Positions 18,459-27,448 of a stretch of DNA of 64,000 nt are shown here, in pieces (position 1 is the stretch's first letter; each line of letters starts with the position of its first letter). A program made the position numbers and the translations under genes. The notes under the pieces were generated by a model. That model saw only the letters and a list, made by a program, of their open reading frames with translations, was not told the origin of the DNA and made no database searches. Source of the DNA: Cellvibrio polysaccharolyticus (GTDB lineage: Bacteria > Pseudomonadota > Gammaproteobacteria > Pseudomonadales > Cellvibrionaceae); the NCBI RefSeq assembly GCF_015182315.1, contig NZ_PRDL01000001.1, forward strand, positions 1,488,001 through 1,552,000, written 5' to 3'.

Positions 18459-19721
18459 ATGGACAAATTTATTATTACCGGTGGCGGCCCTTTGCAGGGA
18501 GAGCTGCGCATCTCCGGCTCAAAAAATGCCGCTTTGCCAATTCTCGCCGCCACCTTATTGGCCGATGGTATTGTTAGTCTGGGCAATGTTCCCCGTTTGA
18601 ATGATATCTCGACCATGGTCGCCTTGCTCAAAACGCTGGGGCTGGCCATTGAAGTGGGTGATGAGGGCAAGGTAAGCGTTGATGCCTCTCATGTAACCTC
18701 TACCACGGCGCCTTATGATCTGGTGAAAACCATGCGCGCTTCGATTCTGGTGCTGGGACCATTGCTGGCTCGTTTTGGCGAAGCCAATGTTTCCTTTCCC
18801 GGTGGTTGTGCTATCGGCAGCCGCCCGGTTGATATTCACCTGCGTGGCCTTGAAGCCATGGGTGCGCACATCGAAATTGATGGCGGTTACATCCGCGCCA
18901 AAACCAATGGTCGCCTGAAAGGCGCACATATTTTGATGGATATCGTCACTGTGGGTGGCACCGAGAATTTGCTGATGGCGGCGGTGCTGGCAGAAGGGCG
19001 AACCATTCTGGAAAACGCTGCCCGTGAACCGGAAATTGTCGATTTGGCGCATATGCTGGTTGCGATGGGTGCGAAAATCGAAGGTATTGGCACCGCAACC
19101 TTGACCGTTGACGGCGTAACCTCGTTACGCGGTTGCGAATATGAAGTGATGCCTGACCGTATTGAAACCGGTACTTACCTGGTGGCCGCAGCAGCTACCC
19201 GTGGCAAAGTGCGTTTAACTGCCACCCGCGCTGATATTCTTGAAGCCGTGCTAATCAAGCTTGAAGAGGCTGGTGCTCATCTTGAAGTGGGTGACAACTG
19301 GATTGAGCTGGATATGCAGGGGCGTCGTCCGAAAGCGGTCAACATCCGTACCGCGCCTTACCCGGCTTTCCCTACCGACATGCAGTCCCAATTTATGGCG
19401 ATGAACGCCGTTGCTGAGGGCACTGGTACGGTAACCGAAACCATTTTTGAAAACCGTCTGGTGCAAGTCAGTGAGCTGAACCGGATGGATGCGCACATTT
19501 TGCTGGAAGGTAATACCGCTATTGTAAAAGGTGTGGAGCGTTTGAAAGCCGCACCGGTAATGGCCTCCGATTTGCGTGCGTCGGCCAGTCTGGTTATTGC
19601 CGCGCTGGTGGCCGATGGCTCTACGCTGATTGACCGCATTTATCATATCGATCGCGGTTACGAGAGTATTGAGGCAAAATTCCATACGCTGGGCGCGGAT
19701 ATTCGTCGGGTTCGGCAATAA
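18459..19721 (+). CDS. murA: UDP-N-acetylglucosamine 1-carboxyvinyltransferase MurA
   Basis: First committed step of peptidoglycan synthesis: transfers enolpyruvate from PEP to UDP-GlcNAc. The 420-aa product has the EPSP-synthase-like fold. Lys22 is in GSKNAALP, and the catalytic, fosfomycin-reactive Cys117 is in FPGGCAIGSRPVD. The ATG at 18459 gives the standard N-terminus MDKFIITGG; a TTG directly before it is ignored. It starts 81 bp after ibaG and is followed by hisG. Confidence 0.98.
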   Translation: MDKFIITGGGPLQGELRISGSKNAALPILAATLLADGIVSLGNVPRLNDISTMVALLKTLGLAIEVGDEGKVSVDASHVTSTTAPYDLVKTMRASILVLGPLLARFGEANVSFPGGCAIGSRPVDIHLRGLEAMGAHIEIDGGYIRAKTNGRLKGAHILMDIVTVGGTENLLMAAVLAEGRTILENAAREPEIVDLAHMLVAMGAKIEGIGTATLTVDGVTSLRGCEYEVMPDRIETGTYLVAAAATRGKVRLTATRADILEAVLIKLEEAGAHLEVGDNWIELDMQGRRPKAVNIRTAPYPAFPTDMQSQFMAMNAVAEGTGTVTETIFENRLVQVSELNRMDAHILLEGNTAIVKGVERLKAAPVMASDLRASASLVIAALVADGSTLIDRIYHIDRGYESIEAKFHTLGADIRRVRQ

Positions 19722-19743
19722 TTTCGATGCAATGGATCAGACC

Positions 19744-20373
19744 ATGAGTCAAGAGTTGACGATCGCGCTCACCAAAGGGCGCATTCTTGAAGAAACCCTG
19801 CCTTTACTGGCGGTAGCGGGTATTGAACCGCTGGAAGACATGAACAAAAGCCGCAAGCTGATTTTTGAAACCAATCAGCCGGATGTGCGTTTGCTGTTAT
19901 TGCGCGGTGCCGATGTGACTACTTACGTACAATTTGGTGCGGCTGATATGGGGGTGTCCGGCAAGGACATGCTCATGGAGAACGGCGCCGAAGGTTTGTA
20001 TGAACCGCTGGATTTGAAAATTGCCCGCTGCAAGTTAATGACCGCTGCTATCTGCAATCAACCGCCGGTACAGGGGCGTCTGCGCGTAGCCACCAAATAT
20101 GTGAATATTGCTCGCCAATATTACGCATCTCGCGGGCAGCAGGCCGACATTATCAAACTCTATGGCGCAATGGAGTTGGCTCCAATCATGGCGCTGGCCG
20201 ATGAAATTGTTGATATCGTCGATACCGGCAATACCTTGCGTGCCAACGGTCTTGAGCCGCGCGAGTTTATCGCCGATATCAGTTCCCGGCTTATCGTGAA
20301 CAAAGCCTCCATGAAAATGAAGCACGTACCTATTCAGCGCATCATTGATGCCATTGAATCGGCAGTGAACTGA
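19744..20373 (+). CDS. hisG: ATP phosphoribosyltransferase, short form HisG
   Basis: First step of histidine biosynthesis: ATP plus PRPP gives phosphoribosyl-ATP. The 209-aa product starts MSQELTIALTKGRILEE and contains the PRPP-loop region DIVDTGNTLRANGL (about residues 155-168). It lacks the C-terminal histidine-sensing domain, so it is the short form that needs HisZ, which is not in this window. An in-frame ATG at 19732 is an alternative start; neither has a strong Shine-Dalgarno. Confidence 0.95.
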   Translation: MSQELTIALTKGRILEETLPLLAVAGIEPLEDMNKSRKLIFETNQPDVRLLLLRGADVTTYVQFGAADMGVSGKDMLMENGAEGLYEPLDLKIARCKLMTAAICNQPPVQGRLRVATKYVNIARQYYASRGQQADIIKLYGAMELAPIMALADEIVDIVDTGNTLRANGLEPREFIADISSRLIVNKASMKMKHVPIQRIIDAIESAVN

Positions 20374-20464
20374 ATCAATCATCCGCATAAGAAGTTTAAA
20401 TGAGCTTTTTTCCGGGGTCGGCTTCATGATTGGATGAGTCAACCCTGGTTTGTCAGAGGAAATT

Positions 20465-21766
20465 ATGTCGGTAATTACCCGTTTGGATGCAACGCAAAGC
20501 GACTTCGATGAGCGACTCGATGCTTTGCTGGCTTGGGAATCGGTCAGTGATGCCAATGTTGCGGGCGTCGTGAGTGATATTCTTCGCGAAGTAAAAGCGC
20601 GGGGCGACGATGCATTGGTGGAGTACACCAACCGTTTTGACCGCCGCCAGGTTGCTTCGGTGGATGAGCTGGTTATCAAACCCGAGCAATTGCACGCGGC
20701 TTTGCACAGTATTTCTGGCGAACAGCGCGATGCTTTGCAGGTGGCTGCCGAGCGAATTCGTCAATATCACCAGCATCAGCGACAGGAATCCTGGCAGTAC
20801 ACCGAGGCGGATGGCACCGTGTTGGGGCAGCAAATTACCGCCATGGAACGGGTAGGTTTGTATGTTCCGGGTGGCAAAGCTTCTTATCCTTCTTCGGTGT
20901 TGATGAATGCCATTCCTGCCAAAGTGGCCGGGGTTGAGCAGTTAACCATGGTAGTGCCGGCGCCGGATGGCGAGCTTAGCCCGATGGTATTGGCCGCTGC
21001 AGCCATTGCCGGTGTAGATCGCGTCATTACCATTGGTGGCGCCCAGGCGGTTGCCGCGCTGGCTTACGGCACTAACACTATTACTCGCGTCGACAAGATT
21101 GTCGGGCCGGGTAATATTTATGTGGCCACTGCCAAGCGCGCGGTGTTTGGTCAGGTTGCAATTGACATGATTGCCGGGCCGTCAGAAATTCTGGTGGTGT
21201 GTGATGGCAAGACTGATCCGGACTGGATCGCGATGGATTTGTTCAGTCAGGCGGAGCATGACGAGCAGGCGCAGGCCATTCTGGTCAGCCCTGATGAAGA
21301 ATTTCTAAATAAGGTAGAGGCTGCTATCGAGCGACTGCTGCCTGGTTTGGAAAGAACTGCCATCGCTGCGACCTCGTTGAAAAACCGCGGTGCGCTGATC
21401 AAGGTTGCCAATATTGAGCAAGCGCTTGAGGTCAGTAACCGTATTGCGCCCGAGCATCTGGAGTTGTCGGTCGAAGACCCGCAAGCCTTGTTGCCAGCTG
21501 TTCGTCACGCCGGTGCTATCTTTATGGGGCGTTACACGCCCGAAGCGCTGGGTGATTATTGTGCAGGCCCCAATCACGTGTTGCCGACATCCGGCACCGC
21601 ACGATTTTCTTCGCCGCTGGGTGTTTATGATTTTCAGAAGCGCAGTTCTATTATTCAGTGTTCGGCGCAAGGCGCATCTACGCTGGGTAAGGTTGCATCT
21701 GTGCTGGCACGCAGCGAAAGCCTTGAGGCTCACGCGCGCTCTGCGGAATATCGCATTATCGATTAG
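20465..21766 (+). CDS. hisD: histidinol dehydrogenase HisD
   Basis: Zinc enzyme that oxidises L-histidinol to L-histidine in two NAD+-dependent steps. The 433-aa product shows VGLYVPGGKASYPSSVLMNA (about residues 127-146), the NAD-binding GGAQAVAALAYG (about 194-205), FSQAEHDEQAQA with a zinc/catalytic histidine (about 260-271), and the C-terminal GAIFMGRYTPEALGDYCAGP. AGAGGA sits just before the ATG at 20465; an in-frame TTG at 20450 is less likely. hisC, which usually follows, is absent and a terminator comes instead. Confidence 0.97.
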   Translation: MSVITRLDATQSDFDERLDALLAWESVSDANVAGVVSDILREVKARGDDALVEYTNRFDRRQVASVDELVIKPEQLHAALHSISGEQRDALQVAAERIRQYHQHQRQESWQYTEADGTVLGQQITAMERVGLYVPGGKASYPSSVLMNAIPAKVAGVEQLTMVVPAPDGELSPMVLAAAAIAGVDRVITIGGAQAVAALAYGTNTITRVDKIVGPGNIYVATAKRAVFGQVAIDMIAGPSEILVVCDGKTDPDWIAMDLFSQAEHDEQAQAILVSPDEEFLNKVEAAIERLLPGLERTAIAATSLKNRGALIKVANIEQALEVSNRIAPEHLELSVEDPQALLPAVRHAGAIFMGRYTPEALGDYCAGPNHVLPTSGTARFSSPLGVYDFQKRSSIIQCSAQGASTLGKVASVLARSESLEAHARSAEYRIID

Positions 21767-21787
21767 GAAAATTGATCCGCAAAATAT

Positions 21788-21817
21788 AAAAAAGCCGCAT
21801 TCAGTGCGGCTTTTTTT
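21788..21817. terminator. bidirectional terminator between hisD and the DegS-like gene
   Basis: GCCGCA (21794-21799) and TGCGGC (21805-21810) form a 6-bp G+C-rich stem with a 5-nt loop. It is flanked by A6 on the left and T7 on the right, so it can stop transcripts of both convergent genes. Confidence 0.9.
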
Positions 21818-21838
21818 ATGGTGAGGGCCCGGCGTGAA

Positions 21839-22981
21839 TCAGGTTCTGGTTTTGCCGGATTCCCGCGTGCCAACAATCACATCGACTTCCAGCATTGTGT
21901 TGTAGCGAATCAGTTGTACTTTCAACGTATCGCCTGGTGGTGTATCGGCAATCAGGTTCAGTGCCTGGCGGCCATCGCCCACCGGTTGTTGGTTAAGGTG
22001 AGTTATCAAATCGCCCGGGCGAATGCCGGCAAGGTGGGCCGGGCCGCGCGGTTCAATATGTTCAACCCGCAACGCCGTACCGGTATTCAGGTTGTTGCGG
22101 GCAACAAATTCACTTTTGAAATACACAATGCTGCCAGTAAAGCCGAGGCTGCCGCGCACCACTTTGCCGTATTGGATAATGGAGTTAAGCGATTTCATGG
22201 CCATGTCGATAGGCACGGCAAAGCCAATCCCGATGGATGCACCGGTTTCATCCAGCACGGCGGTGTTGATGCCAATCAGATTGCCGTAAGCGTCAATCAG
22301 TGCGCCGCCCGAGTTGCCCGGGTTAATCGCGGCGTCGGTTTGAATAAAGTTTTCATAAAAACTGGTGCCAAGATTGTAGCGGCCGGTGGCGCTGACAATA
22401 CCCTGGCTCACACTTTGGCCTACGCCATACGGGTTGCCGATGGCCAGCACTACATCGCCTACGCGCGCCCGTGACGGGTCGCCAAATGCAATGGCCGAAA
22501 CGGCCTCCAGTGATATTTTAAGAACCGCGAGATCGGTTTCGTCGTCAATGCCTACGACTTGCGCATCGGTTTCCCTGCCGTCATTCAGCAATACCTGAAT
22601 CTCGTCGGCACCTTCAATAATATGGTTGTTGGTAAGAATGTGCCCCTGGTCGTCAACAATAACGCCTGACCCCAGTGTGGATTGCATGCGCACTTGTTGC
22701 GGCGTATTGGCGTTGTTAAATAAATGACGATACAGCGGGTTGTCGGCCAGCGACTGGTTGCGGCGCTGCACGATTTTGGAGGTATAAATATTAACCACCG
22801 ACGGCGCCGCCTTGCTTACCGCCTCGGAGTAGGAGACGGGAGCGCCAGGAATTGTGCGTGGTGAGGTGTTGTCAGTTGTGTCGGGACGTAGCTGCGGAAA
22901 AAGCAATAAGGCCAGTGTTGCGATCAATAACCCCGCAACCACCGGCCAACCGATAAACTGCAGCAAACGTTGCAGCGACAT
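21839..22981 (-). CDS. algW: DegS/AlgW-type site-1 serine protease
   Basis: Membrane-anchored periplasmic trypsin-like protease of the HtrA family. DegS/AlgW senses misfolded outer-membrane protein C-termini with its PDZ domain and starts cleavage of the anti-sigma factor RseA/MucA. The 380-aa protein has one N-terminal helix (about residues 12-29), a protease domain with the triad His120 (TNNHI), Asp150 (ETDLAV) and Ser224 (GNSGGAL), and one C-terminal PDZ domain (about 275-375). One PDZ and the membrane anchor separate it from DegP/MucD. The exact symbol (degS or algW) is a naming choice. Confidence 0.93.
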   Translation of the reverse strand: MSLQRLLQFIGWPVVAGLLIATLALLLFPQLRPDTTDNTSPRTIPGAPVSYSEAVSKAAPSVVNIYTSKIVQRRNQSLADNPLYRHLFNNANTPQQVRMQSTLGSGVIVDDQGHILTNNHIIEGADEIQVLLNDGRETDAQVVGIDDETDLAVLKISLEAVSAIAFGDPSRARVGDVVLAIGNPYGVGQSVSQGIVSATGRYNLGTSFYENFIQTDAAINPGNSGGALIDAYGNLIGINTAVLDETGASIGIGFAVPIDMAMKSLNSIIQYGKVVRGSLGFTGSIVYFKSEFVARNNLNTGTALRVEHIEPRGPAHLAGIRPGDLITHLNQQPVGDGRQALNLIADTPPGDTLKVQLIRYNTMLEVDVIVGTRESGKTRT

Positions 22982-23070
22982 GAATTTTCTCCGACCTGTT
23001 GCCAGGTATTAGCAGTCAACAAGACGGCGGTGATGATCGTAAGTGCCCGACATTTTTCGTTACAAATGCA

Positions 23071-23595
23071 TCAGGATTTATACTTGGTATCATCCGGATC
23101 GTATTCAGCTACACCATCGGCGGCAGGCGCTTTGATCTGATCGATGTCCTTGTCGTCATGATGGTAATCATGCAGGCCGTATTCTTCGCTCAGCGTGCCG
23201 CTGGAGCCGGCAGTCTTGGGTGCCCAGTCTCTCGGTGCTTCAAACTGTTGTTCATTGATATAGGATTTTTCGCCACCCAGCAAGTTGCCGTTGGCTGAAT
23301 CCAGAATTTGTTTGCTGATGGCCGGCGTGGCCAGTTTCAGTGCGCTATTTGCCAGATGTTCGTGTACATCGCGATAGCTTTGCGTGAGGTTGTTAACCAG
23401 TTGTGAAGTTTGTGCAAAATGTTCTGCCACATCGCGCTGATAACTTTGCAATGTGCCTTCGGCGTCGTGCAGGCGCTGCTCAAGCTCCTGGCTGTATACC
23501 TGCGCTCTGAAAAGATACAGCAAAAATGCACCGAGACCACCCCCGACAATCAGGCTGATCAGGCAAGCAACAATAAGTGTACTGAATGAAACCAC
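23071..23595 (-). CDS. zapG: cell-envelope/division protein ZapG (YhcB, DUF1043)
   Basis: YhcB/ZapG is a small inner-membrane protein linked to coordination of cell-wall synthesis, division and membrane biogenesis. The 174-aa product has one N-terminal helix with a glycine-rich face (LISLIVGGGLGAFLLYLF, about residues 12-29). A long coiled-coil follows (about 30-100; QELEQRLHDAEGTLQSYQRD), then a low-complexity acidic tail rich in Asp, His and Tyr. It is divergent from the zapE side, as is common. It starts 89 bp upstream of the DegS-like gene. Confidence 0.88.
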   Translation of the reverse strand: MVSFSTLIVACLISLIVGGGLGAFLLYLFRAQVYSQELEQRLHDAEGTLQSYQRDVAEHFAQTSQLVNNLTQSYRDVHEHLANSALKLATPAISKQILDSANGNLLGGEKSYINEQQFEAPRDWAPKTAGSSGTLSEEYGLHDYHHDDKDIDQIKAPAADGVAEYDPDDTKYKS

Positions 23596-23866
23596 AAAAC
23601 TCTCCTTAAGTGCTCGTTAAGCCTTAACTAAACGGAAAAATTCGAGCGAACCCCGCCATCATACTATAGCTGGTTTATGATGCGTTACGTCGTCTGCAAG
23701 TCGACAATTTTGTTCGCATAGCCTGCTGATATTGACGGGCAAGCTTCGGTATTTATAGAGAGAAAGGTTTTCACCTTTCAGATGAGCGCCTATTATACGG
23801 GCTTTTTTCGGATAGTAATCGGTGTGATTGGTTATCCTGAATGACTCGCGGGAGTGGGTGCCGGTT

Positions 23867-24526
23867 ATGTTGCCTCTGACAGAGAAAGAACACACCTTTT
23901 TAATAGCTGGCCCGGCGGGTCAGATTGAGGTCAAGTGGCTGCGCCCTGACCCGGCGGGTATTTTCGCCAACAAGGCGTGGAGTGCAATTGTTTGTCATCC
24001 CAACCCGACCCGGGGCGGTGATATGAACAATAAAGTGGTAACCACTTTGCTGCGAACCTACCGTGATCTGGGTGTCCAGGTAGTCACATTCAATTTTCGC
24101 GGTGTTGGTAACAGCAGTGGCGAATTTGATCGTGGTGTTGGAGAGAAGGAAGATTTGCGCGCAGTGATTGCCTGGTGCCGCGCTCAATTGCAGCCTGCGG
24201 CTCTTTTGCTGGCCGGATTTTCGTTTGGGTCGTCTATTGCAGCTGCGGTGAGCCATACCTGTGACGATCTTATTCACCTGTTGCTGGTGGCGCCGCCAGT
24301 GGATCGCTATGTCTATGAAATAAATCATCGCTTCGCCGTGCCGGTGACTGTGGTTCAAGGGGGGCAGGATGAGCTGATCCCTGCGCAGCAGGTGCATGAC
24401 TGGGCGGCAGGTTTGCAATCCCCGCTTCGGCTGGTGGCATACGAAAAGGCCGGGCATTTTTTTCATGGTTTTCTGACCGCTTTGAAGCGCGATGTCAGTG
24501 ACGTGCTGGCCGAAACGCTGGCCTAA
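23867..24526 (+). CDS. alpha/beta-hydrolase family protein
   Basis: The 219-aa product has an alpha/beta-hydrolase fold. The N-terminal CHPNPTRGGDMNNKVV and FNFRGVGNSSG stretches and the nucleophile elbow GFSFGSS (Ser at about residue 120) are characteristic of the small KANL3/Tex30-like or COG2945 hydrolases. An acidic residue in GGQDEL and a terminal histidine in KAGHFFHG complete a likely Ser-Asp-His triad. There is no signal peptide, so it should be cytoplasmic. The ATG at 23867 is preferred to an in-frame TTG at 23828. It is inserted between zapG and zapE and may be co-transcribed with zapE (27-bp gap). The substrate is unknown. Confidence 0.85.
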   Translation: MLPLTEKEHTFLIAGPAGQIEVKWLRPDPAGIFANKAWSAIVCHPNPTRGGDMNNKVVTTLLRTYRDLGVQVVTFNFRGVGNSSGEFDRGVGEKEDLRAVIAWCRAQLQPAALLLAGFSFGSSIAAAVSHTCDDLIHLLLVAPPVDRYVYEINHRFAVPVTVVQGGQDELIPAQQVHDWAAGLQSPLRLVAYEKAGHFFHGFLTALKRDVSDVLAETLA

Positions 24527-24553
24527 CAAACAGTTTTCCAACGGGTGGTTTTA

Positions 24554-25678
24554 GTGAATTCCGGTGAAGTGACATCCCTGTCTCCGTTTGAGAGATATCA
24601 ACAGGCCTTGCAGAGCCCTGATTTTCGCCATGATCCGGCGCAGGCCGAGGCAGTTGCCCATTTGCAACGGCTCTACGAAGAGCTGGTGGCTGCTTCAGCT
24701 GCTCGTGAGCCTTCGTTGCTTGGGCGTCTTTTGCGGCGCCAGATGGCCGTGCCGAATATTAAAGGTTTGTATTTTTGGGGTGGAGTAGGGCGCGGCAAAA
24801 CCTGGTTGATGGACTGCTTCTACGAAAGTTTGCCGTTTCCGGAAAAAATGCGGGCGCACTTTCATCGCTTTATGCGGCGTATTCATGCTGAATTAAAACA
24901 GTTGGCGGGTCAGAAAAATCCTTTGGAGCTGGTGGCCGACACCATCGCCAAAGAGGCGCGGGTTATCTGTTTTGACGAATTTTTTGTCTCTGATATCACG
25001 GATGCGATGATTTTGGCAACGCTGCTGGACGCCTTGTTTCGCCGCGGAGTGGTATTGGTCACTACCTCCAATATTGTGCCGGATGGTCTTTACAAGGATG
25101 GCTTGCAGCGTGCACGATTCTTACCGGCCATTGAGTTGCTCAAACAGCAGACGGTTATTGTCAATGTGGATGGCGGTGTCGATTACCGGTTGCGCGCGCT
25201 GACTCAGGCGGCGCTTTATTATTCGCCTGCCGACGCTCAGGCAGAGGCCAGTTTGTCGCAGTGCTTCCATAATCTGGTGCCCAATGCCGCCAATATCCGC
25301 CATGACTGTGTGCTGGAGATTGAGGGCAGGCCCATACGGGCGAAGATGGAAGCTGATGGCGTTGTCTGGTTTGATTTTCCGGCGATTTGCGATGGCCCGC
25401 GATCGCAGAACGACTACATTGTGGTGTCCTGCGAATATCACAGCGTGCTGGTCAGTCATGTACCGGCAATGGGCCACAAGAATGAAGATATGGCGCGTCG
25501 CTTTATTAATATGGTTGACGAGTTTTATGACCGCCAGGTCAAGCTGATTCTGTCTGCTGACGTGCCTTTGGCAAATATTTACAGCGAAGGGCGGCTCTCT
25601 TTTGAGTTCCAGCGTACCGTCAGCCGCTTGCTGGAGATGCAAAGCCACGAGTATCTGGCCAGGCCGCACCGGCCCTGA
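24554..25678 (+). CDS. zapE: cell-division AFG1-like ATPase ZapE
   Basis: ZapE is a P-loop ATPase of the AFG1/LACE1 family that joins the Z-ring late in constriction and destabilises FtsZ polymers. The 374-aa product has Walker A GGVGRGKTWLMD (about residues 75-86), Walker B VICFDEFFVSDITDA (about 139-153) and a sensor VLVTTSNIVPDGLY (about 173-186). The GTG at 24554 has GGTGG 5-6 nt upstream; an in-frame GTG at 24545 is an alternative. It precedes rplM, as in Pseudomonas. Confidence 0.95.
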   Translation: MNSGEVTSLSPFERYQQALQSPDFRHDPAQAEAVAHLQRLYEELVAASAAREPSLLGRLLRRQMAVPNIKGLYFWGGVGRGKTWLMDCFYESLPFPEKMRAHFHRFMRRIHAELKQLAGQKNPLELVADTIAKEARVICFDEFFVSDITDAMILATLLDALFRRGVVLVTTSNIVPDGLYKDGLQRARFLPAIELLKQQTVIVNVDGGVDYRLRALTQAALYYSPADAQAEASLSQCFHNLVPNAANIRHDCVLEIEGRPIRAKMEADGVVWFDFPAICDGPRSQNDYIVVSCEYHSVLVSHVPAMGHKNEDMARRFINMVDEFYDRQVKLILSADVPLANIYSEGRLSFEFQRTVSRLLEMQSHEYLARPHRP

Positions 25679-25703
25679 ACCTATATCTTTTTGGGTAGGT
25701 GGC

Positions 25704-25732
25704 TTGAAAGTTTTTTGGTGGTTGTGTAGTAT
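25704..25732 (+). promoter_or_regulatory. sigma-70 promoter of rplM-rpsI
   Basis: TTGAAA (25704-25709), a 17-bp spacer and TAGTAT (25727-25732) match the sigma-70 consensus well. Transcription would begin near 25739, about 40 nt before the rplM ATG, leaving a short leader that could host L13 autoregulation. Confidence 0.75.
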
Positions 25733-25780
25733 TCGCGCTCTTTTTGGGTGGGTCACACCACATTAACAGGCAGGAATAAC

Positions 25781-26209
25781 ATGAAGACTTACGTTGCCAA
25801 ACCGGAATCCGTCGTTCACGACTGGTTCGTTGTAGATGCGTCGGGTAAAACCCTCGGCCGTATCTCAGCAGAAATTGCTTCGCGCTTGCGTGGCAAACAC
25901 AAGCCTGAATACACCCCGCACGTTGATACCGGCGATTATATCGTTGTAATCAATGCGGAAAAGGTGCGTGTCACTGGTAAAAAAACCACTGACAAAATTT
26001 ACTATCACCACACCGGTTTTGTGGGCGGTATTAAATCTATCAGCTTTGAAAAGCTGATTCAGAAAGCACCTGAGCGTACCATCCAGATCGCCGTAAAAGG
26101 CATGTTGCCGAAAGGTCCTCTGGGTCGTGCGATGTTCAAGAAATTGAAAGTGTACGCAGGTAATGAGCATCCGCATGCTGCTCAGCAACCTCAAGTATTA
26201 GATATTTAA
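25781..26209 (+). CDS. rplM: 50S ribosomal protein L13
   Basis: Early-assembly large-subunit protein of 142 aa. It has the family N-terminus MKTYVAKP, the DASGKTLGRISAEIA segment, HTGFVGGIKS and the C-terminal VYAGNEHPHAAQQPQVLDI. CAGGA lies upstream of the ATG. It is co-transcribed with rpsI (10-bp gap). Confidence 0.99.
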   Translation: MKTYVAKPESVVHDWFVVDASGKTLGRISAEIASRLRGKHKPEYTPHVDTGDYIVVINAEKVRVTGKKTTDKIYYHHTGFVGGIKSISFEKLIQKAPERTIQIAVKGMLPKGPLGRAMFKKLKVYAGNEHPHAAQQPQVLDI

Positions 26210-26219
26210 GGGGCTGAAC

Positions 26220-26612
26220 ATGTCTGCAACACAATTCTACGGCACAGGTCGCCGCAAGACCTCAACTGCTCGTGTGTTCATCACTGCAGGTACTGGCGTT
26301 ATCACCGTAAATGATCGTCCTCTGGATGAGTATTTCGGTCGTCCGGTAGCGCGCATGGTTGTTCGCCAGGCGTTGGAAAACGTTGGTCTGGTTGACAAGT
26401 TCGACGTTAAAGTCACCGTAAGTGGTGGCGGCAGCTTCGGTCAGGCAGGCGCTATTCGTCACGGTCTGACCCGTGCACTGATGGATTACGACGAGTCTCT
26501 GCGTCCGTCTCTGCGTAAAGCCGGCTTTGTTACTCGCGACTCTCGTGAAGTTGAGCGTAAGAAAGTGGGTCTGCGTAAAGCACGTAAGAAGCCGCAGTTC
26601 TCCAAGCGTTAA
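26220..26612 (+). CDS. rpsI: 30S ribosomal protein S9
   Basis: Small-subunit protein whose C-terminal tail reaches the P-site tRNA. The 130-aa product begins MSATQFYGTGRRKTSTARVF and ends KARKKPQFSKR, the conserved SKR terminus. It is followed by a terminator. Confidence 0.99.
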   Translation: MSATQFYGTGRRKTSTARVFITAGTGVITVNDRPLDEYFGRPVARMVVRQALENVGLVDKFDVKVTVSGGGSFGQAGAIRHGLTRALMDYDESLRPSLRKAGFVTRDSREVERKKVGLRKARKKPQFSKR

Positions 26613-26656
26613 TGTCATTTTCCTTTCTGCTGTTGTGCAGGGAGGAATTTGCATGG

Positions 26657-26695
26657 AAACGCCCATGTTCTTCGAGAGCTTGGGCGTTTTTTTTT
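26657..26695 (+). terminator. rho-independent terminator of rplM-rpsI
   Basis: AAACGCCCA (26657-26665) pairs with TGGGCGTTT (26681-26689). An inner GTTCT/AGAGC stem has a TCG loop, and a run of nine T follows. It is a strong terminator. Confidence 0.9.
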
Positions 26696-26735
26696 ACCCG
26701 AAGTTTATAATCCATTATCTATTATGTGGATATTC

Positions 26736-26764
26736 TTGTAAGCGGCGCGTAATTTCTTTAAGAT
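26736..26764 (+). promoter_or_regulatory. candidate sigma-70 promoter of petA
   Basis: TTGTAA (26736-26741), 17-bp spacer and TAAGAT (26759-26764); each hexamer matches 4 of 6 consensus positions. It lies about 90 bp upstream of petA and downstream of the rpsI terminator, so a promoter is needed here. Confidence 0.5.
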
Positions 26765-26853
26765 TGGCCGTTTTTCCAGTTAGTGCAAAACAATCAAAAT
26801 CGTTGAAATTCAATGATTTACTAGCCGTCGGAAGCTGTTAGGGGAGAATCGTC

Positions 26854-27447
26854 ATGAGTAATGACGTAGTAAATATTACACGCCGTCGGGTGCTGACTGC
26901 CGCTACCACTCTGGTAGGTGCAGTAGGTGCTGTTGGTGTGGCTGTTCCTTTTGTGGGTTCCTGGAACCCAAGCGCCAAAGCCAGAGCGGCAGGAGCTCCG
27001 GTAAAAGCCAATATCGGTAAGATTGAGCCAGGGCAGATGATCACTGTCGAATGGCGCGGAAAGCCGGTGTATATCGTTCGACGCACGCGTGAGGCTCTTG
27101 ATGGCCTTGCAAAAACTGTTGATCTTGTTCGTGATCCGGAATCAACCACTCCCCAGCAACCCGATTATGCCAAAAACCAGTACCGTTCTATCAAGGACGA
27201 GTTTCTGATTCTGGTTGGTTTGTGTACCCACCTCGGTTGTGCGCCTATGTACCGTCCGGATGTGGGTGCTGTTGATCTCGGTGGCTCTGATTGGCAGGGC
27301 GGTTTCTTCTGTCCATGTCACGGTTCCAAATTCGATCTTGCCGGACGCGTATTCAAAGGCGTACCAGCTCCGATTAACCTTGAAGTGCCGAAACACATCT
27401 ATGAAAGCGATAGTGTTGTAGTCATCGGCGAAGATCAGGGGGCGTAA
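26854..27447 (+). CDS. petA: ubiquinol-cytochrome c reductase Rieske iron-sulfur subunit
   Basis: Rieske [2Fe-2S] subunit of the cytochrome bc1 complex; it takes the first electron from ubiquinol at the Qo site. The 197-aa product has an N-terminal twin-arginine-like anchor (ITRRRVLTAATTLVGAVGAV, about residues 8-27), which fits Tat export of the folded protein. The cluster ligands are in CTHLGC and CPCHGS (about residues 127-132 and 153-158). It is followed after 1 bp by the fused petBC gene. Confidence 0.98.
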   Translation: MSNDVVNITRRRVLTAATTLVGAVGAVGVAVPFVGSWNPSAKARAAGAPVKANIGKIEPGQMITVEWRGKPVYIVRRTREALDGLAKTVDLVRDPESTTPQQPDYAKNQYRSIKDEFLILVGLCTHLGCAPMYRPDVGAVDLGGSDWQGGFFCPCHGSKFDLAGRVFKGVPAPINLEVPKHIYESDSVVVIGEDQGA

Positions 27448-27448
27448 A

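Noticed and set aside
26653..26841. 62-codon frame after rpsI with a good GGGAGG site before its ATG
   Set aside because: It runs straight through the strong rpsI terminator and its T run, and the product has no recognisable features.
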